Source: Paenibacillus auburnensis
GTDB lineage: Bacteria; Bacillota; Bacilli; Paenibacillales; Paenibacillaceae
Reading direction: 5' to 3'
Length of the DNA stretch: 64,000 nucleotides
Assembly (NCBI RefSeq): GCF_927798115.1
Contig: NZ_CAKMMG010000001.1
Location: 1,860,001-1,924,000 of the forward strand
In this document: piece after piece, positions 16,901 to 23,553 of the stretch
Position numbering within the stretch: the stretch's first letter is position 1
Layout of the letters: each line of letters begins with the position of its first letter
Translations under genes and position numbers: made by a program
Notes under the pieces: model-generated
Seen by the model: only the letters and a program-made list of their open reading frames with translations
The model's database searches: none
Told to the model about the DNA's origin: nothing

Positions 16901-17553
16901 GAGATAAATCCGTTGTACGCCGCCTGTATCTTCTGCGCGTCCGTAAGTTTGCCGACCGTTGTTCCAATTGACGCTGCGTATTCCTTTTGCATAACGCTGA
17001 GATTCTTCGTTACGCCGACCGCATCTGCGAGCACGGAGTTACCGTTCTTGATACCGTCGAGTGACGCCTGAATCGCGCCGCCCATCGTATAGAACGACTG
17101 CCGCCCGTATGCCGCTGAATCCGCGAGTGAAGTAATCAGCTTCGTTGACTCTTCGAGACTTAAGCCGGTCGATAGCGCAGTCTTATACGCTTGCGCCGCC
17201 TCTGTCAGCGATAGGAATCCGCGGCTTGCAAGTTCCTGTACGGCCGCGTTTGCATCACGTGTCTGTACTCCGAAACCCCTCGCTACCGCCGCGAGTCCCG
17301 CAAATGCCGCATGTAATTTCGTCGCCTCGTTAACTGCGCGCTGCATCTCGTTAACTAACTTCGATAAGCCCGCGCCCGCAGCAAGTCCCGCGATTGCGCC
17401 GCTCATATCACGGAATCCGTCAGCGCCGCGCCGAGTGTCCTGCTCTAATTCGCGTATTCTGCGCCGGGCCTCGTCAAGCTGGCGTCTGAACTCCGTCATT
17501 TCCAGCGTTATCCGTGCGCGTATCTCGCCGACGTTTGTACCGTCCGTTGTCAT
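13960..17553 (-). CDS. Tail tape measure protein
   Basis: The 1197-aa protein is the longest in the window. The N-terminal region (RQLDEARRRIRELEQDTRRG and the SLEESTKLITSLADSAAYGR block) is typical of the TP901 tape measure family. Hydrophobic segments lie around residues 285-355, followed by long coiled coil. A duplicated block of about 60 residues (WIDAEEKRMEDSGK / WIDAEERRMSDAGK, each followed by IAQMKL and RYAKDSE) lies near residues 770-890. It sets tail length and is ejected with DNA. ATG 17553 overlaps the upstream stop. Confidence 0.93.
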   Translation of the reverse strand: MTTDGTNVGEIRARITLEMTEFRRQLDEARRRIRELEQDTRRGADGFRDMSGAIAGLAAGAGLSKLVNEMQRAVNEATKLHAAFAGLAAVARGFGVQTRDANAAVQELASRGFLSLTEAAQAYKTALSTGLSLEESTKLITSLADSAAYGRQSFYTMGGAIQASLDGIKNGNSVLADAVGVTKNLSVMQKEYAASIGTTVGKLTDAQKIQAAYNGFISEGAFYVGNADQVMQGIIGSQARFTQATNSATVALGDAFTPVVQKALDTLTPLIIEFAEFTAENQALVSGLATGTAGLLTAVVALTGFATALKLIPALFTAIKVAAAGLGIATGPLGLALLAVGALTTAFGALTAAKAKDKAATQEMLSAQKELNELLAKAPIDRTTADDDTLRSKAEELNGVLEERAKLQQRINEFQAVWDRGEGTPAMLSESMDINDELEKLDVKLRSLGFDGVTAATDALGEMNQALKYSVDRVTEQDEAEYEALATKKATLKEMSAFATQFKELNGLQTLDASQKSRMVDITEKLIEQYPELNAQQGEDGRIRATNIDTIIAQIATDKKFTDMAADNAAARIRNFAKENEAQAKSVQAQIDNYTRLIQAMAQVSGARAETFADSVAQGAARMSGATPGVADIVLNGALTNKVTQEAEQKRAEALKQQQKYAEAARNMEKLAGQVETGTQTFTKDIVAPDAKKTKSSGKTPAELAAEARKAAYEADLKTVQFQADFMDLTADQQIAKYEALKKKHAAFLKESVDDARTLQLQLKQLSEDSVQSRYDFSATWIDAEEKRMEDSGKTELSIAQMKLASWTRLRDRYAKDSEQYKAADEQVRQSRKDVASETEAEARALYEASAKWIDAEERRMSDAGKSETEIAQMKLDAWTRVRGRYAKDSEYYAKADEQTYQARKDLTKQTLALAEDLVKAQKDAIKDAQDAELDAIEARKKAALDDYDARIDAIQKLRDANKTLNDDADYETQLAEKRARLTELASAVGPDGIAERDALLKEIDRMQLEHGRDLADRTLEAQQDALSSEKDAKEAAFDAEKSAAEAQYSALLKSFESYSGDIKTVEDGIAAYRVSVSSSANSTILTELDTFIAQYNAKMGAITGAKATTSNNVVSAPAVGALAGITLSPQQQAALWHAIPIPQAAAKSPAAVTQVTQTIDMSVNDVALTDRADIAMLYDERARAVSRIQSAGVKTV

Positions 17554-17951
17554 CCTAGCGCCCTCCTTATCGCATCATTTATAAAACGTTGGTATAGCCG
17601 CTCATTCGTACGCAGCGGCCGCGAAAGGAACTTCGGACGCGTGCCGGGCGTTGTCGGGTTTTTATACTCGCCCATTTCGTGAACCCGCAGCGCGTAGTTA
17701 AAGCGGACGCCGCTGGCTGACGTTTCGGTTGCGGAGTAAAATACCTCACCGTATATTTGACCGTTCTCATTCGTGACTTTCTTTCCGGCGGTCATCCGCA
17801 GCGTTCCGGTCTTGAGTGGTGCTTCATTCCGCGAGGCTGCGAGTAGGTGGTCGGTTGCATCGTGTACGCCCGTTAACGCTGCCGCTAATACTCGCGCCTC
17901 TTGCGCCGCCAGGAACTGGAAGAGTCCGGACGTGTCTGCGCTAAATGTCAT
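17550..17951 (-). CDS. HK97 gp10-like tail completion/connector protein
   Basis: A 133-aa protein with the pattern of the HK97-gp10 neck family: TDHLLAASRNEAPLKTGTLR, then a beta domain ending in RVHEMGEYKN and RPKFLSRPLR. Such proteins complete the head-tail interface. The gene lies after the tail chaperone and before the tape measure, not between stopper and tail terminator where it usually occurs. Its start follows the chaperone frameshift product closely and its stop overlaps the tape measure start. Confidence 0.68.
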   Translation of the reverse strand: MTFSADTSGLFQFLAAQEARVLAAALTGVHDATDHLLAASRNEAPLKTGTLRMTAGKKVTNENGQIYGEVFYSATETSASGVRFNYALRVHEMGEYKNPTTPGTRPKFLSRPLRTNERLYQRFINDAIRRALG

Positions 17952-17957
17952 GCGTAA

Positions 17958-18332
17958 TCACCTCACTCCCGCCCGCATTTGATCGCGGAGTAATTTGATA
18001 CCGGCCGCATCGTATTTAGGCGGCGCGCTGCTTTGCGTATAGCCCGCTGCTGTCCGTAAACCGTCCGCAAACTTCCGGAAGTCGTCAACGTTGGTCGTAT
18101 GCGACATCACGTTAACGTTAAGCGCGTCCAGCGTTTCGCCAGCTCTGCGCCGTGTCTCCGCTTCGAGTACGTCAAGCAAGTCCATAACGTAATATCCGTT
18201 CTCAAACTCAACTTGCGTTTTGCCGAGGCGCACGGCTGCGTCAATAAAAAACGCCTCTAACGTTATTCCGCGCTCATCACTACGTCCGCTGCTTTGTCCA
18301 GCGATTTCGTCAGGTTTAGAGCGCCTTGCACG
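17958..18332 (-). CDS. T domain of tail assembly chaperone, made by -1 frameshift
   Basis: This frame is open without its own good start and follows the G gene in the -1 frame. After the slippery AAAAAAC at 18332-18338 the ribosome would read RARRSKPDEIAG and on through LEAFFIDAAVRLGKTQVEFE to TGA at 17958. The fused G-T product is about 245 aa (121 codons of G plus 124 residues). As in lambda gpG/gpGT, the rarer fused form would bind the tail tube protein during tail assembly. Confidence 0.82.
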   Translation of the reverse strand, partial: RARRSKPDEIAGQSSGRSDERGITLEAFFIDAAVRLGKTQVEFENGYYVMDLLDVLEAETRRRAGETLDALNVNVMSHTTNVDDFRKFADGLRTAAGYTQSSAPPKYDAAGIKLLRDQMRAGVR

Positions 18333-18694
18333 TTTTTTAGGAATCCGCCGAAATCGTTCACGCGCGCAACGGCGACAAAGTACGCCATCAATTCGTCCGG
18401 AGATACGTTCTCGTCGATCCACGCTGGTTCAAGACCGGTCAGCAACGCAACAACGTTAATTACGTCGTCAATCGCGCTCTCAATAACCGCTAGCAGGTAC
18501 GAGATACGGCTTTCTGCCGGGGCTGTCACTACGCTAAGAAGCATCTGCGGTAGCGTACCAACGACGGTGTTTAGTTCACGCCATTGCCCGATCGTTACCT
18601 TGCGCACCTTAACCGCCTGACCTCCGAGTGTGACCGTGTTCGGATCAATTTGTGTGGGCTCAACCGCTTTATCTGAACGCTTAAATAGCTGCAT
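18263..18694 (-). CDS. Tail assembly chaperone G
   Basis: A 143-aa protein encoded between the tail tube and tape measure genes, the standard place for gpG-type chaperones. It has VTLGGQAVKVRKVTIGQW near the N-terminus and a helical middle with LEPAWIDENVSPDEL, typical of Firmicute siphovirus G proteins. The heptamer A-AAA-AAC lies 23 codons before its stop, in the zero frame required for -1 slippage. GGGAGCG precedes ATG 18694. Confidence 0.82.
   Translation of the reverse strand: MQLFKRSDKAVEPTQIDPNTVTLGGQAVKVRKVTIGQWRELNTVVGTLPQMLLSVVTAPAESRISYLLAVIESAIDDVINVVALLTGLEPAWIDENVSPDELMAYFVAVARVNDFGGFLKNVQGALNLTKSLDKAADVVMSAE
18332..18338 (-). promoter_or_regulatory. Programmed -1 ribosomal frameshift site
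   Basis: The minus strand reads A AAA AAC with the frame split required by the X XXY YYZ rule (G-gene codons CTA AAA AAC). Slippage leads into an open frame of 124 residues. Position and product match the G/GT arrangement of long-tailed phages. Confidence 0.82.
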
Positions 18695-18720
18695 TATTTT
18701 CGCTCCCTATAAATAAAATA

Positions 18721-18741
18721 GAGGCGCAGTTAAGCGCCCCC
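18721..18741 (-). terminator. Short hairpin after tail tube gene
   Basis: GGCGC (18723-18727) pairs with GCGCC (18734-18738) and minus-strand RNA continues CUCUAUUUUAUUU. It probably reduces read-through or protects the abundant tail tube mRNA. Confidence 0.5.
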
Positions 18742-18754
18742 TTCAACGTGATAC

Positions 18755-19285
18755 TTACGGAGTTGCGGTGATTGTGTCGTCGCCGAGAATTAGAACAATA
18801 CCGTCCGCATCCGGAGTCGACCGCAGTGTTACGTTGGTTACGCGTTCGTTCTCGTTATTGAACGAATAGGAAAGATCCGTTTCCGAATACGCAAGTGGCA
18901 GCGTAATCCAGAAGTCCGCGTCAGTCTTGTGCGCGATCGGTTTAATGACCGCAATCTTCGCGGTATCAATCAGATTCTGGCCTACGCCAGTCTTGACGTT
19001 AACCTTAGTTCCGCCGGTACCCGTTACGACCTCCGCGCCTGTCATGATCTTCGGAATTACACTCAGTTCGTACTCACCGAATGGAATTGTTACGCTGACG
19101 TTACGGCCTGTGATGCGCTTGCCTACGATTGTTTCGCCAGTCTGATCCGTTTTCTGATCGCGATAAGTTGTTTCGGTAGTCAGTACGACGCCGCCGATGG
19201 TCGTCTCAAACGTGACCTTATCCGCGCCCTCTCCGTACTCGACGATTGCCGGACCTACCTCGATTTTGCTAAAATTTTGCGCCAT
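18755..19285 (-). CDS. Major tail tube protein
   Basis: A 176-aa beta-rich protein (VEYGEGADKVTFETTIGGV; ITGRNVSVTIPFGEYEL; SFNNENERVTNVTLRSTPD) in the position and size of major tail tube proteins. It polymerises around the tape measure to form the tail. The gene is flanked on both sides by hairpins, consistent with separately stabilised high expression. The early QNFSKIEVGPAIVEYG is shared by many Paenibacillus and Bacillus phage tail tube proteins. Confidence 0.8.
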   Translation of the reverse strand: MAQNFSKIEVGPAIVEYGEGADKVTFETTIGGVVLTTETTYRDQKTDQTGETIVGKRITGRNVSVTIPFGEYELSVIPKIMTGAEVVTGTGGTKVNVKTGVGQNLIDTAKIAVIKPIAHKTDADFWITLPLAYSETDLSYSFNNENERVTNVTLRSTPDADGIVLILGDDTITATP

Positions 19286-19326
19286 TTAACGTTTCCCCTT
19301 TGACTCGGTATTTTTTATTGCGCAAC

Positions 19327-19357
19327 AAAAAAAGAGCCGCCCGATTACGGACAGCCC
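19327..19357 (-). terminator. Hairpin upstream of tail tube gene
   Basis: A GC-rich stem with several G-U pairs is followed on the minus strand by CUCUUUUUUUGUUGC. It lies between the tail terminator gene and the tail tube gene. Confidence 0.6.
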
Positions 19358-19361
19358 TGCG

Positions 19362-19739
19362 TTATAGTGATGTTGTTAACGTAAAATTGACGGAGTATAG
19401 TGCGCGTGCGCTCTCGTCAGGTCCGAGATACCACGGCGTAGACTGATCCGCCAGGCACTTAACTACGCGCGTACTTCCGAGCATAAACTCGGTCTTACCG
19501 TGAAGCGCCGCGATCAGCGCGTTACCTTTCGCCTCTGCCGTCGCTGCCAATTTCGAGCGTATGACGACTTGAAAGGCCGGATAAGCAACGGATGACCATT
19601 CGCTAGGAGGGCCGCCGCCCGTTATCCGTACATATGCGCAATCGTCCGGATTACCCGTTATAAAATCGTTGCCGACTACGGTGATTCCCGGCATTGCCAG
19701 CCGGACAGCCGCGTTTATATCCGCTAATGTCAGCGACAT
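19362..19739 (-). CDS. Tail terminator/minor capsid protein
   Basis: A 125-aa protein between the stopper and tail tube genes, in the place of the tail terminator that caps the tail tube. The core (YPAFQVVIRSKLAATAEAKG and the C-terminal ARALYSVNFTLTTSL) resembles the Minor_capsid/DUF3168-like fold. Its start overlaps the stop of the preceding gene and GGAGG lies 11 bases upstream. Assignment rests mainly on position and size. Confidence 0.68.
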   Translation of the reverse strand: MSLTLADINAAVRLAMPGITVVGNDFITGNPDDCAYVRITGGGPPSEWSSVAYPAFQVVIRSKLAATAEAKGNALIAALHGKTEFMLGSTRVVKCLADQSTPWYLGPDESARALYSVNFTLTTSL

Positions 19740-20059
19740 TATACGTCCACCTCCGTTATTAGCGGCTTACCGTTGAGCGCCCGTTTTACGCTTATTGCGA
19801 TTGGCGTGTACGTTGTCTCCGCTGATAATTCGTTAGTGTACGTGAGGCTGTCATTAAGCGATATGTCCGCGAGCTTATCGAAATAGAACGTGCCGACGCT
19901 AACGACTTCGGCTCCGTATTGATTACGTACGAGCTTAACGCCCTCGCTAAAACGGCATTTCAGCGCATAGGGTACGCCCGGTATCGGCGTATTATAATCC
20001 GGATCGAATCCGCCAGGCGGCGTAATTGTCACCGTTTGGTTCAGCGGTATCAGCGCCAT
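19739..20059 (-). CDS. Head-tail stopper protein
   Basis: A 106-aa small beta protein (NQTVTITPPGGFDPDYNTPI; YALKCRFSEGVKLVRNQYG; VVSVGTFYFDKL) with the pattern of SPP1 gp16-like stoppers, which close the connector channel. ATG 20059 overlaps the upstream stop as TAATG, so this start is chosen over the in-frame start at 20074. Confidence 0.65.
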   Translation of the reverse strand: MALIPLNQTVTITPPGGFDPDYNTPIPGVPYALKCRFSEGVKLVRNQYGAEVVSVGTFYFDKLADISLNDSLTYTNELSAETTYTPIAISVKRALNGKPLITEVDV

Positions 20060-20445
20060 TACATCGTCACCCACTTAACTGCGCGCTTGCTGAGCTTAAC
20101 GCCATTCTCCGCGCCAATTAACGTATAAACGACGTCAGGAATCAGCGCATCCAAGCCCGTTTTCATTCCGTCCTTAAACGTAAAATTAGCGACGCCGGAA
20201 ATCCCGAAGCTCGCGACACCTTGTTGCTGCAGCGCGTTCGTATCGTTAAAAGCGATTGCCAGCGCGTTCGCATATTCGTAAACCGCCGCGTCCGGTATCG
20301 TGTATTGAGCGTATTTGGCCGTCAGCGTCCGTCCTGCCACGTTAACTATCCGTAGTTTTTTGGCGTCATCAGCGTCCGTCCAATCGTCAACGTTGATACA
20401 ATTCGCGTTGATATACGTTGTTGCGTCTTCTACCGTAATTGCCAT
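20059..20445 (-). CDS. Head-tail adaptor protein
   Basis: A 128-aa mainly helical protein (VEDATTYINANCINVDDWTD; DAAVYEYANALAIAFND) in the place of the SPP1 gp15/HK97 gp6 adaptor that binds below the portal. GGAGG lies 7 bases before ATG 20445. Its stop overlaps the stopper start. The call rests on size, helical content and gene order. Confidence 0.65.
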   Translation of the reverse strand: MAITVEDATTYINANCINVDDWTDADDAKKLRIVNVAGRTLTAKYAQYTIPDAAVYEYANALAIAFNDTNALQQQGVASFGISGVANFTFKDGMKTGLDALIPDVVYTLIGAENGVKLSKRAVKWVTM

Positions 20446-20459
20446 GCGCTCACCTCCGT

Positions 20460-20687
20460 TTATTTAGCGGAGGTTTTACGCGGTTTAGGCGCGGGCTTCT
20501 GAGGGCTAGCGTCCTCTTTTACCTCCGCGACAGCTTGCGGTTCCTCCGTTTTAATCGCGTCCTCCAAGCGGTCGAGTACCGCGATCTCGTCTGCGGATGT
20601 CGCTACGTATTGGCCGCCAGAAAACTTGCGTTCCTGACCGCCAACGTAGAACGCGAGTTCCGTGTATCTTGACGTGTATTTTGTCAT
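20460..20687 (-). CDS. Hypothetical phage protein after capsid gene
   Basis: A 75-aa protein with an N-terminal beta part (TELAFYVGGQERKFSGGQYV) and a low-complexity Ala/Pro/Lys tail. GGAGG lies 6 bases before ATG 20687. Small proteins with such tails often follow the major capsid gene in Firmicute siphoviruses and some act in head completion; no function is shown here. Confidence 0.6.
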   Translation of the reverse strand: MTKYTSRYTELAFYVGGQERKFSGGQYVATSADEIAVLDRLEDAIKTEEPQAVAEVKEDASPQKPAPKPRKTSAK

Positions 20688-20701
20688 CGTTTACCTCCGT
20701 T

Positions 20702-20735
20702 ACAAACGGGAGCCCACGTCAGCAGGCTCCGTTGT
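20702..20735 (-). terminator. Hairpin after major capsid gene
   Basis: ACAACGGAGCC and GGGCTCCCGTTTGT (minus strand) pair with a bulge, directly after the capsid stop codon. It is probably a partial terminator or 3'-end stabiliser. Confidence 0.5.
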
Positions 20736-20749
20736 ATTTGCGGCTATAT

Positions 20750-21841
20750 TTACGCCAGGTTCTTGATGCGTGCGAACGCTTTTTCCTGTTCGAGTTCGAA
20801 CGTATACTCACCGACGATGATACCTCGAGTGTAGTCGCCTTGTTCGCCGAGGTATTTGTGGAAGAACTCGCGTCCTTGCAGCGGACGAATCTTCATGCGG
20901 TTAGTATCGCAGATGAACATTTCGCCGGCGTCCAGGTTGTTGTTCAGCGTGATATCGAACTGGCCGAAGTCAGTTACGAATTTATCTACGACTTGACCGC
21001 GAGTATTTTCGCCGCGTGTCAGCAGGATCTTATTCGCATCGACTGCGGACAGTGCGCGTTTTTGTTTCGCGCTTACGCACAGGCAGTAGTTACCGCCAGA
21101 TGCAAATCCGCCTTTTTCGTAGATCGACTGAGCTGCGTTGTTAATCATATCAGCGGTCAGTGCGGCGCCGGCTGCGTTTGTAACGTTAGTCTGAACGAAG
21201 CTCCGAAGACCTTTCATCTGGCGAACGTTACCGCTTTGGTATCCGATACCGCCGATGACGGCCTTTTCGAGTTGCAGCGCAAGTTCGAGCTGTTTCTTCT
21301 GCTTCTCGTATTCGTACAGATCACCGATTCCGTATTGAGTAACGGCTTCTGCGGTACCGGTAACTTCGATAGAATCGTCGAAGATTTGCGTGTAGTTGAA
21401 CTGCGGTGTACGCGCTTTGTAACGTGCTGCGCGCGCATCTGCACCTTCCGTACCTTCTACGAATTGAACTTCGATCTTAGCGCCGTCTGTGATTGCGGCC
21501 GCGGTAGTTCCGGCATATCCGCGCGCTACAGTCAGCGTCTTGGTTCCGGTATTGATTGCGGAGACATACAGCAGCTCATCGCCGATTTTTACAACGTGGC
21601 CGACACGGAAAGGCTCAACGTTGGCAGCAACGATAGTAGTATCGCTGACCAGCTTAGCACCGTTAACGATGGAATCATCACCAAACAGTTCATCCTCAAA
21701 CCACTGGTGTGTAGTCTGTGTAACTGGGTCACTAAAACCGAGCAGATTCAGCATCGGTGTCGCGTGAGGGTTAAGCAAAAGAAGCTCGTCAACTACAGAA
21801 TACTTTTTACCGACCATATCGGCTGTGTAAATTTTAGTCAT
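20750..21841 (-). CDS. Major capsid protein, SU10 type (DUF5309)
   Basis: A 363-aa HK97-fold capsid protein of the SU10/DUF5309 type. Typical parts are NPHATPMLNLLG near the start, KTLTVARGYAGT, then VEGTEGADARAARYKARTPQ and FNYTQIFDDSIEVTGTAEAV, and the C-terminal TYTFELEQEKAF region. It forms the capsid shell around the scaffold encoded upstream. Hairpins flank the gene on both sides. GGGGG precedes ATG 21841. Confidence 0.88.
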   Translation of the reverse strand: MTKIYTADMVGKKYSVVDELLLLNPHATPMLNLLGFSDPVTQTTHQWFEDELFGDDSIVNGAKLVSDTTIVAANVEPFRVGHVVKIGDELLYVSAINTGTKTLTVARGYAGTTAAAITDGAKIEVQFVEGTEGADARAARYKARTPQFNYTQIFDDSIEVTGTAEAVTQYGIGDLYEYEKQKKQLELALQLEKAVIGGIGYQSGNVRQMKGLRSFVQTNVTNAAGAALTADMINNAAQSIYEKGGFASGGNYCLCVSAKQKRALSAVDANKILLTRGENTRGQVVDKFVTDFGQFDITLNNNLDAGEMFICDTNRMKIRPLQGREFFHKYLGEQGDYTRGIIVGEYTFELEQEKAFARIKNLA

Positions 21842-21875
21842 TTAAAATTTCCCCCTAGTTTTTGGTCAAAACAAA

Positions 21876-21900
21876 AAGGCCACCCATATTGGGCCGCCTT
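21876..21900 (-). terminator. Hairpin before major capsid gene
   Basis: AAGGCCACCC (21876-21885) pairs with GGGCCGCCTT (21891-21900); minus-strand RNA then reads UUUUUGUUUUG. It separates scaffold from capsid transcripts. Confidence 0.65.
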
Positions 21901-21914
21901 AGTAAACGTGGTTA

Positions 21915-22625
21915 TTATTTTTCGAGCTGTAGCTTGAGCGCTGAGTAAGCCGCGCGATCTTCCGGTTTCCCTGACTTGCGCGCTTTCTCAGCGGCTTCTT
22001 TAAGCAGTTGTTCCTTCGTCTTATCCGTCGGGTCAGCGTTACCCCCGCTTGCTCCTCCGACTGACTTCGGTTGCGTCTTTTCAACGAGGTAACCATTCGC
22101 AGCCACCAGCGCTTCGACCGCTTCCTTAACGCCGATTGCGTTACCTTCTTCGTCGACTGTTACCGCACTCAAATCCGCCAATTTTACCGCTGCAGCAATC
22201 CGATCGACGGGTACGTTAGCCTCACGCGCCAATGTTCGGAATTCTGCGTTAATAATGCGTTGATTAGCGGCTGTCTCGCGTGCCTGGCTACGTTCCTCCG
22301 CTTCCTGCGCCTTTTTCAGCGCTTCGGCCTTCTCCGCTTCCAAACGTTCGGCTGCGGTCATCTCCGCTTTCTTGCGGTCAGCCTCCGCCTGTTCAAGCGC
22401 GGTCAGCTTCGTCTTGATATCGTCGTAATCTTCGCGGCCTTTGCGATCGCGTGCGAGACGGTCGGCAACAATGCGGTCTAGATCCGCTTGCGTGAACGTC
22501 TTGTCTGGCGGGGGTGGCGTTGGGTCCGGATTAGGGTTCGGGTCCGGATCGGGGTCGCCTTCCGCAAAGTGCTGCAGATTCATCGGGTATCGTGAGACAG
22601 TGTTACGTTTAATTTCGGTTTCCAT
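21915..22625 (-). CDS. Phage scaffolding protein
   Basis: A 236-aa protein that starts with the common MNLQHFAE box, then a Pro/Asp-rich linker, then FTQADLDRIVADRLARDRK and a long charged coiled coil, the pattern of DUF4355-type scaffolds. It directs procapsid assembly and is then removed. GGACGGAGG precedes ATG 22625. The C-terminal part is Lys/Glu-rich and would contact the capsid protein. Confidence 0.87.
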   Translation of the reverse strand: METEIKRNTVSRYPMNLQHFAEGDPDPDPNPNPDPTPPPPDKTFTQADLDRIVADRLARDRKGREDYDDIKTKLTALEQAEADRKKAEMTAAERLEAEKAEALKKAQEAEERSQARETAANQRIINAEFRTLAREANVPVDRIAAAVKLADLSAVTVDEEGNAIGVKEAVEALVAANGYLVEKTQPKSVGGASGGNADPTDKTKEQLLKEAAEKARKSGKPEDRAAYSALKLQLEK

Positions 22626-22713
22626 CGTAAGTCCTCCGTCCGTTTTGAGCCCGTCGGCTATCGTATGGCAAACCGTAAAGTTTATCGCGTCAATTCACGT
22701 CTGGACGCGGAGC

Positions 22714-23553
22714 CTATTGCTCCAATAACTTCGGATCGCGTATAGCAGTTACCAAATGTTTACAGTTAGGATGAAATATCTCGTTGCGCGGTAAATCGCC
22801 AATCTACCGGTAATCCCCCGGAGCGTCCGGCGTCAGCTTAACAATCATCCCCTCGTAGCCGCGACACTTATCGATCGCGTTATGCCTCGAAATCACACCG
22901 TAATAAGCTCCACGGCCGACCGCTTCATTAACGGTAGACTCTCGGTTCGTGGCCGCCATTTTTGTCCGCGTGACCATTTCAACGTAGACTTCCGGACGCC
23001 AGCGCCGGCCCGCGCTATCCACAATCCCGGTATCAACCGCGCTGCCGAGCGTCTTACGCATCCGCTGCAGAATGTCCGCATTTAGCGTACGGTTACCGTT
23101 GATCCCCCGCGTAAGATTAGCGCGCATTGAATCTGCGGTTACCTGGCGGATCGCTTGCTTAACGCGGCGGTCAACGTTCTGTGTAACCGCGAGCAAATCC
23201 GCCTGTGTATCCGCGACTGCCGACGCAACGAATTCGCGATTAATCCGGTTAAACTTCGCGATCTTCTCCGCGTCCTCAAGCGTATCCGCCGCGCCAAGCG
23301 CTACGATGGTACGCGCGATACCGTCCGTCGCAGCCTTCGGAATGTAACGCTCGACCCACGCGGCCGACTCGTCGTTGAGAGAACGCAAAATAACCGCAAC
23401 CTCGGCGAGTGCGGATTTCGCATTAGCGCGAGACATTGCGGTTAAATCTAAGCGTGAGAGTTCGCCAGATATTGCGGATATTGCGGACTTATATGCGCGG
23501 ACGAGAATTGCGACGTCGTAATCGTAAACGGGCTCCGGAATCAGTGCCGTCAT
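22714..23553 (-). pseudogene. Minor head (Mu gpF-like) protein interrupted by in-frame TAG
   Basis: The first frame runs 249 codons from ATG 23553 to TAG at 22804-22806. It has the usual head-morphogenesis region (YVEMVTRTKMAATNRESTVN and DKCRGYEGMIVKL). In the same frame directly after TAG come IGDLPRNEIFHPNCKH and a second TAG at 22714-22716, adding 29 residues. The FHPNCKH motif is the conserved C-terminal signature of this family, so the gene is one 279-codon unit with an amber codon. Either the prophage gene is truncated or the codon is read through. The start overlaps the portal stop. Confidence 0.8.
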
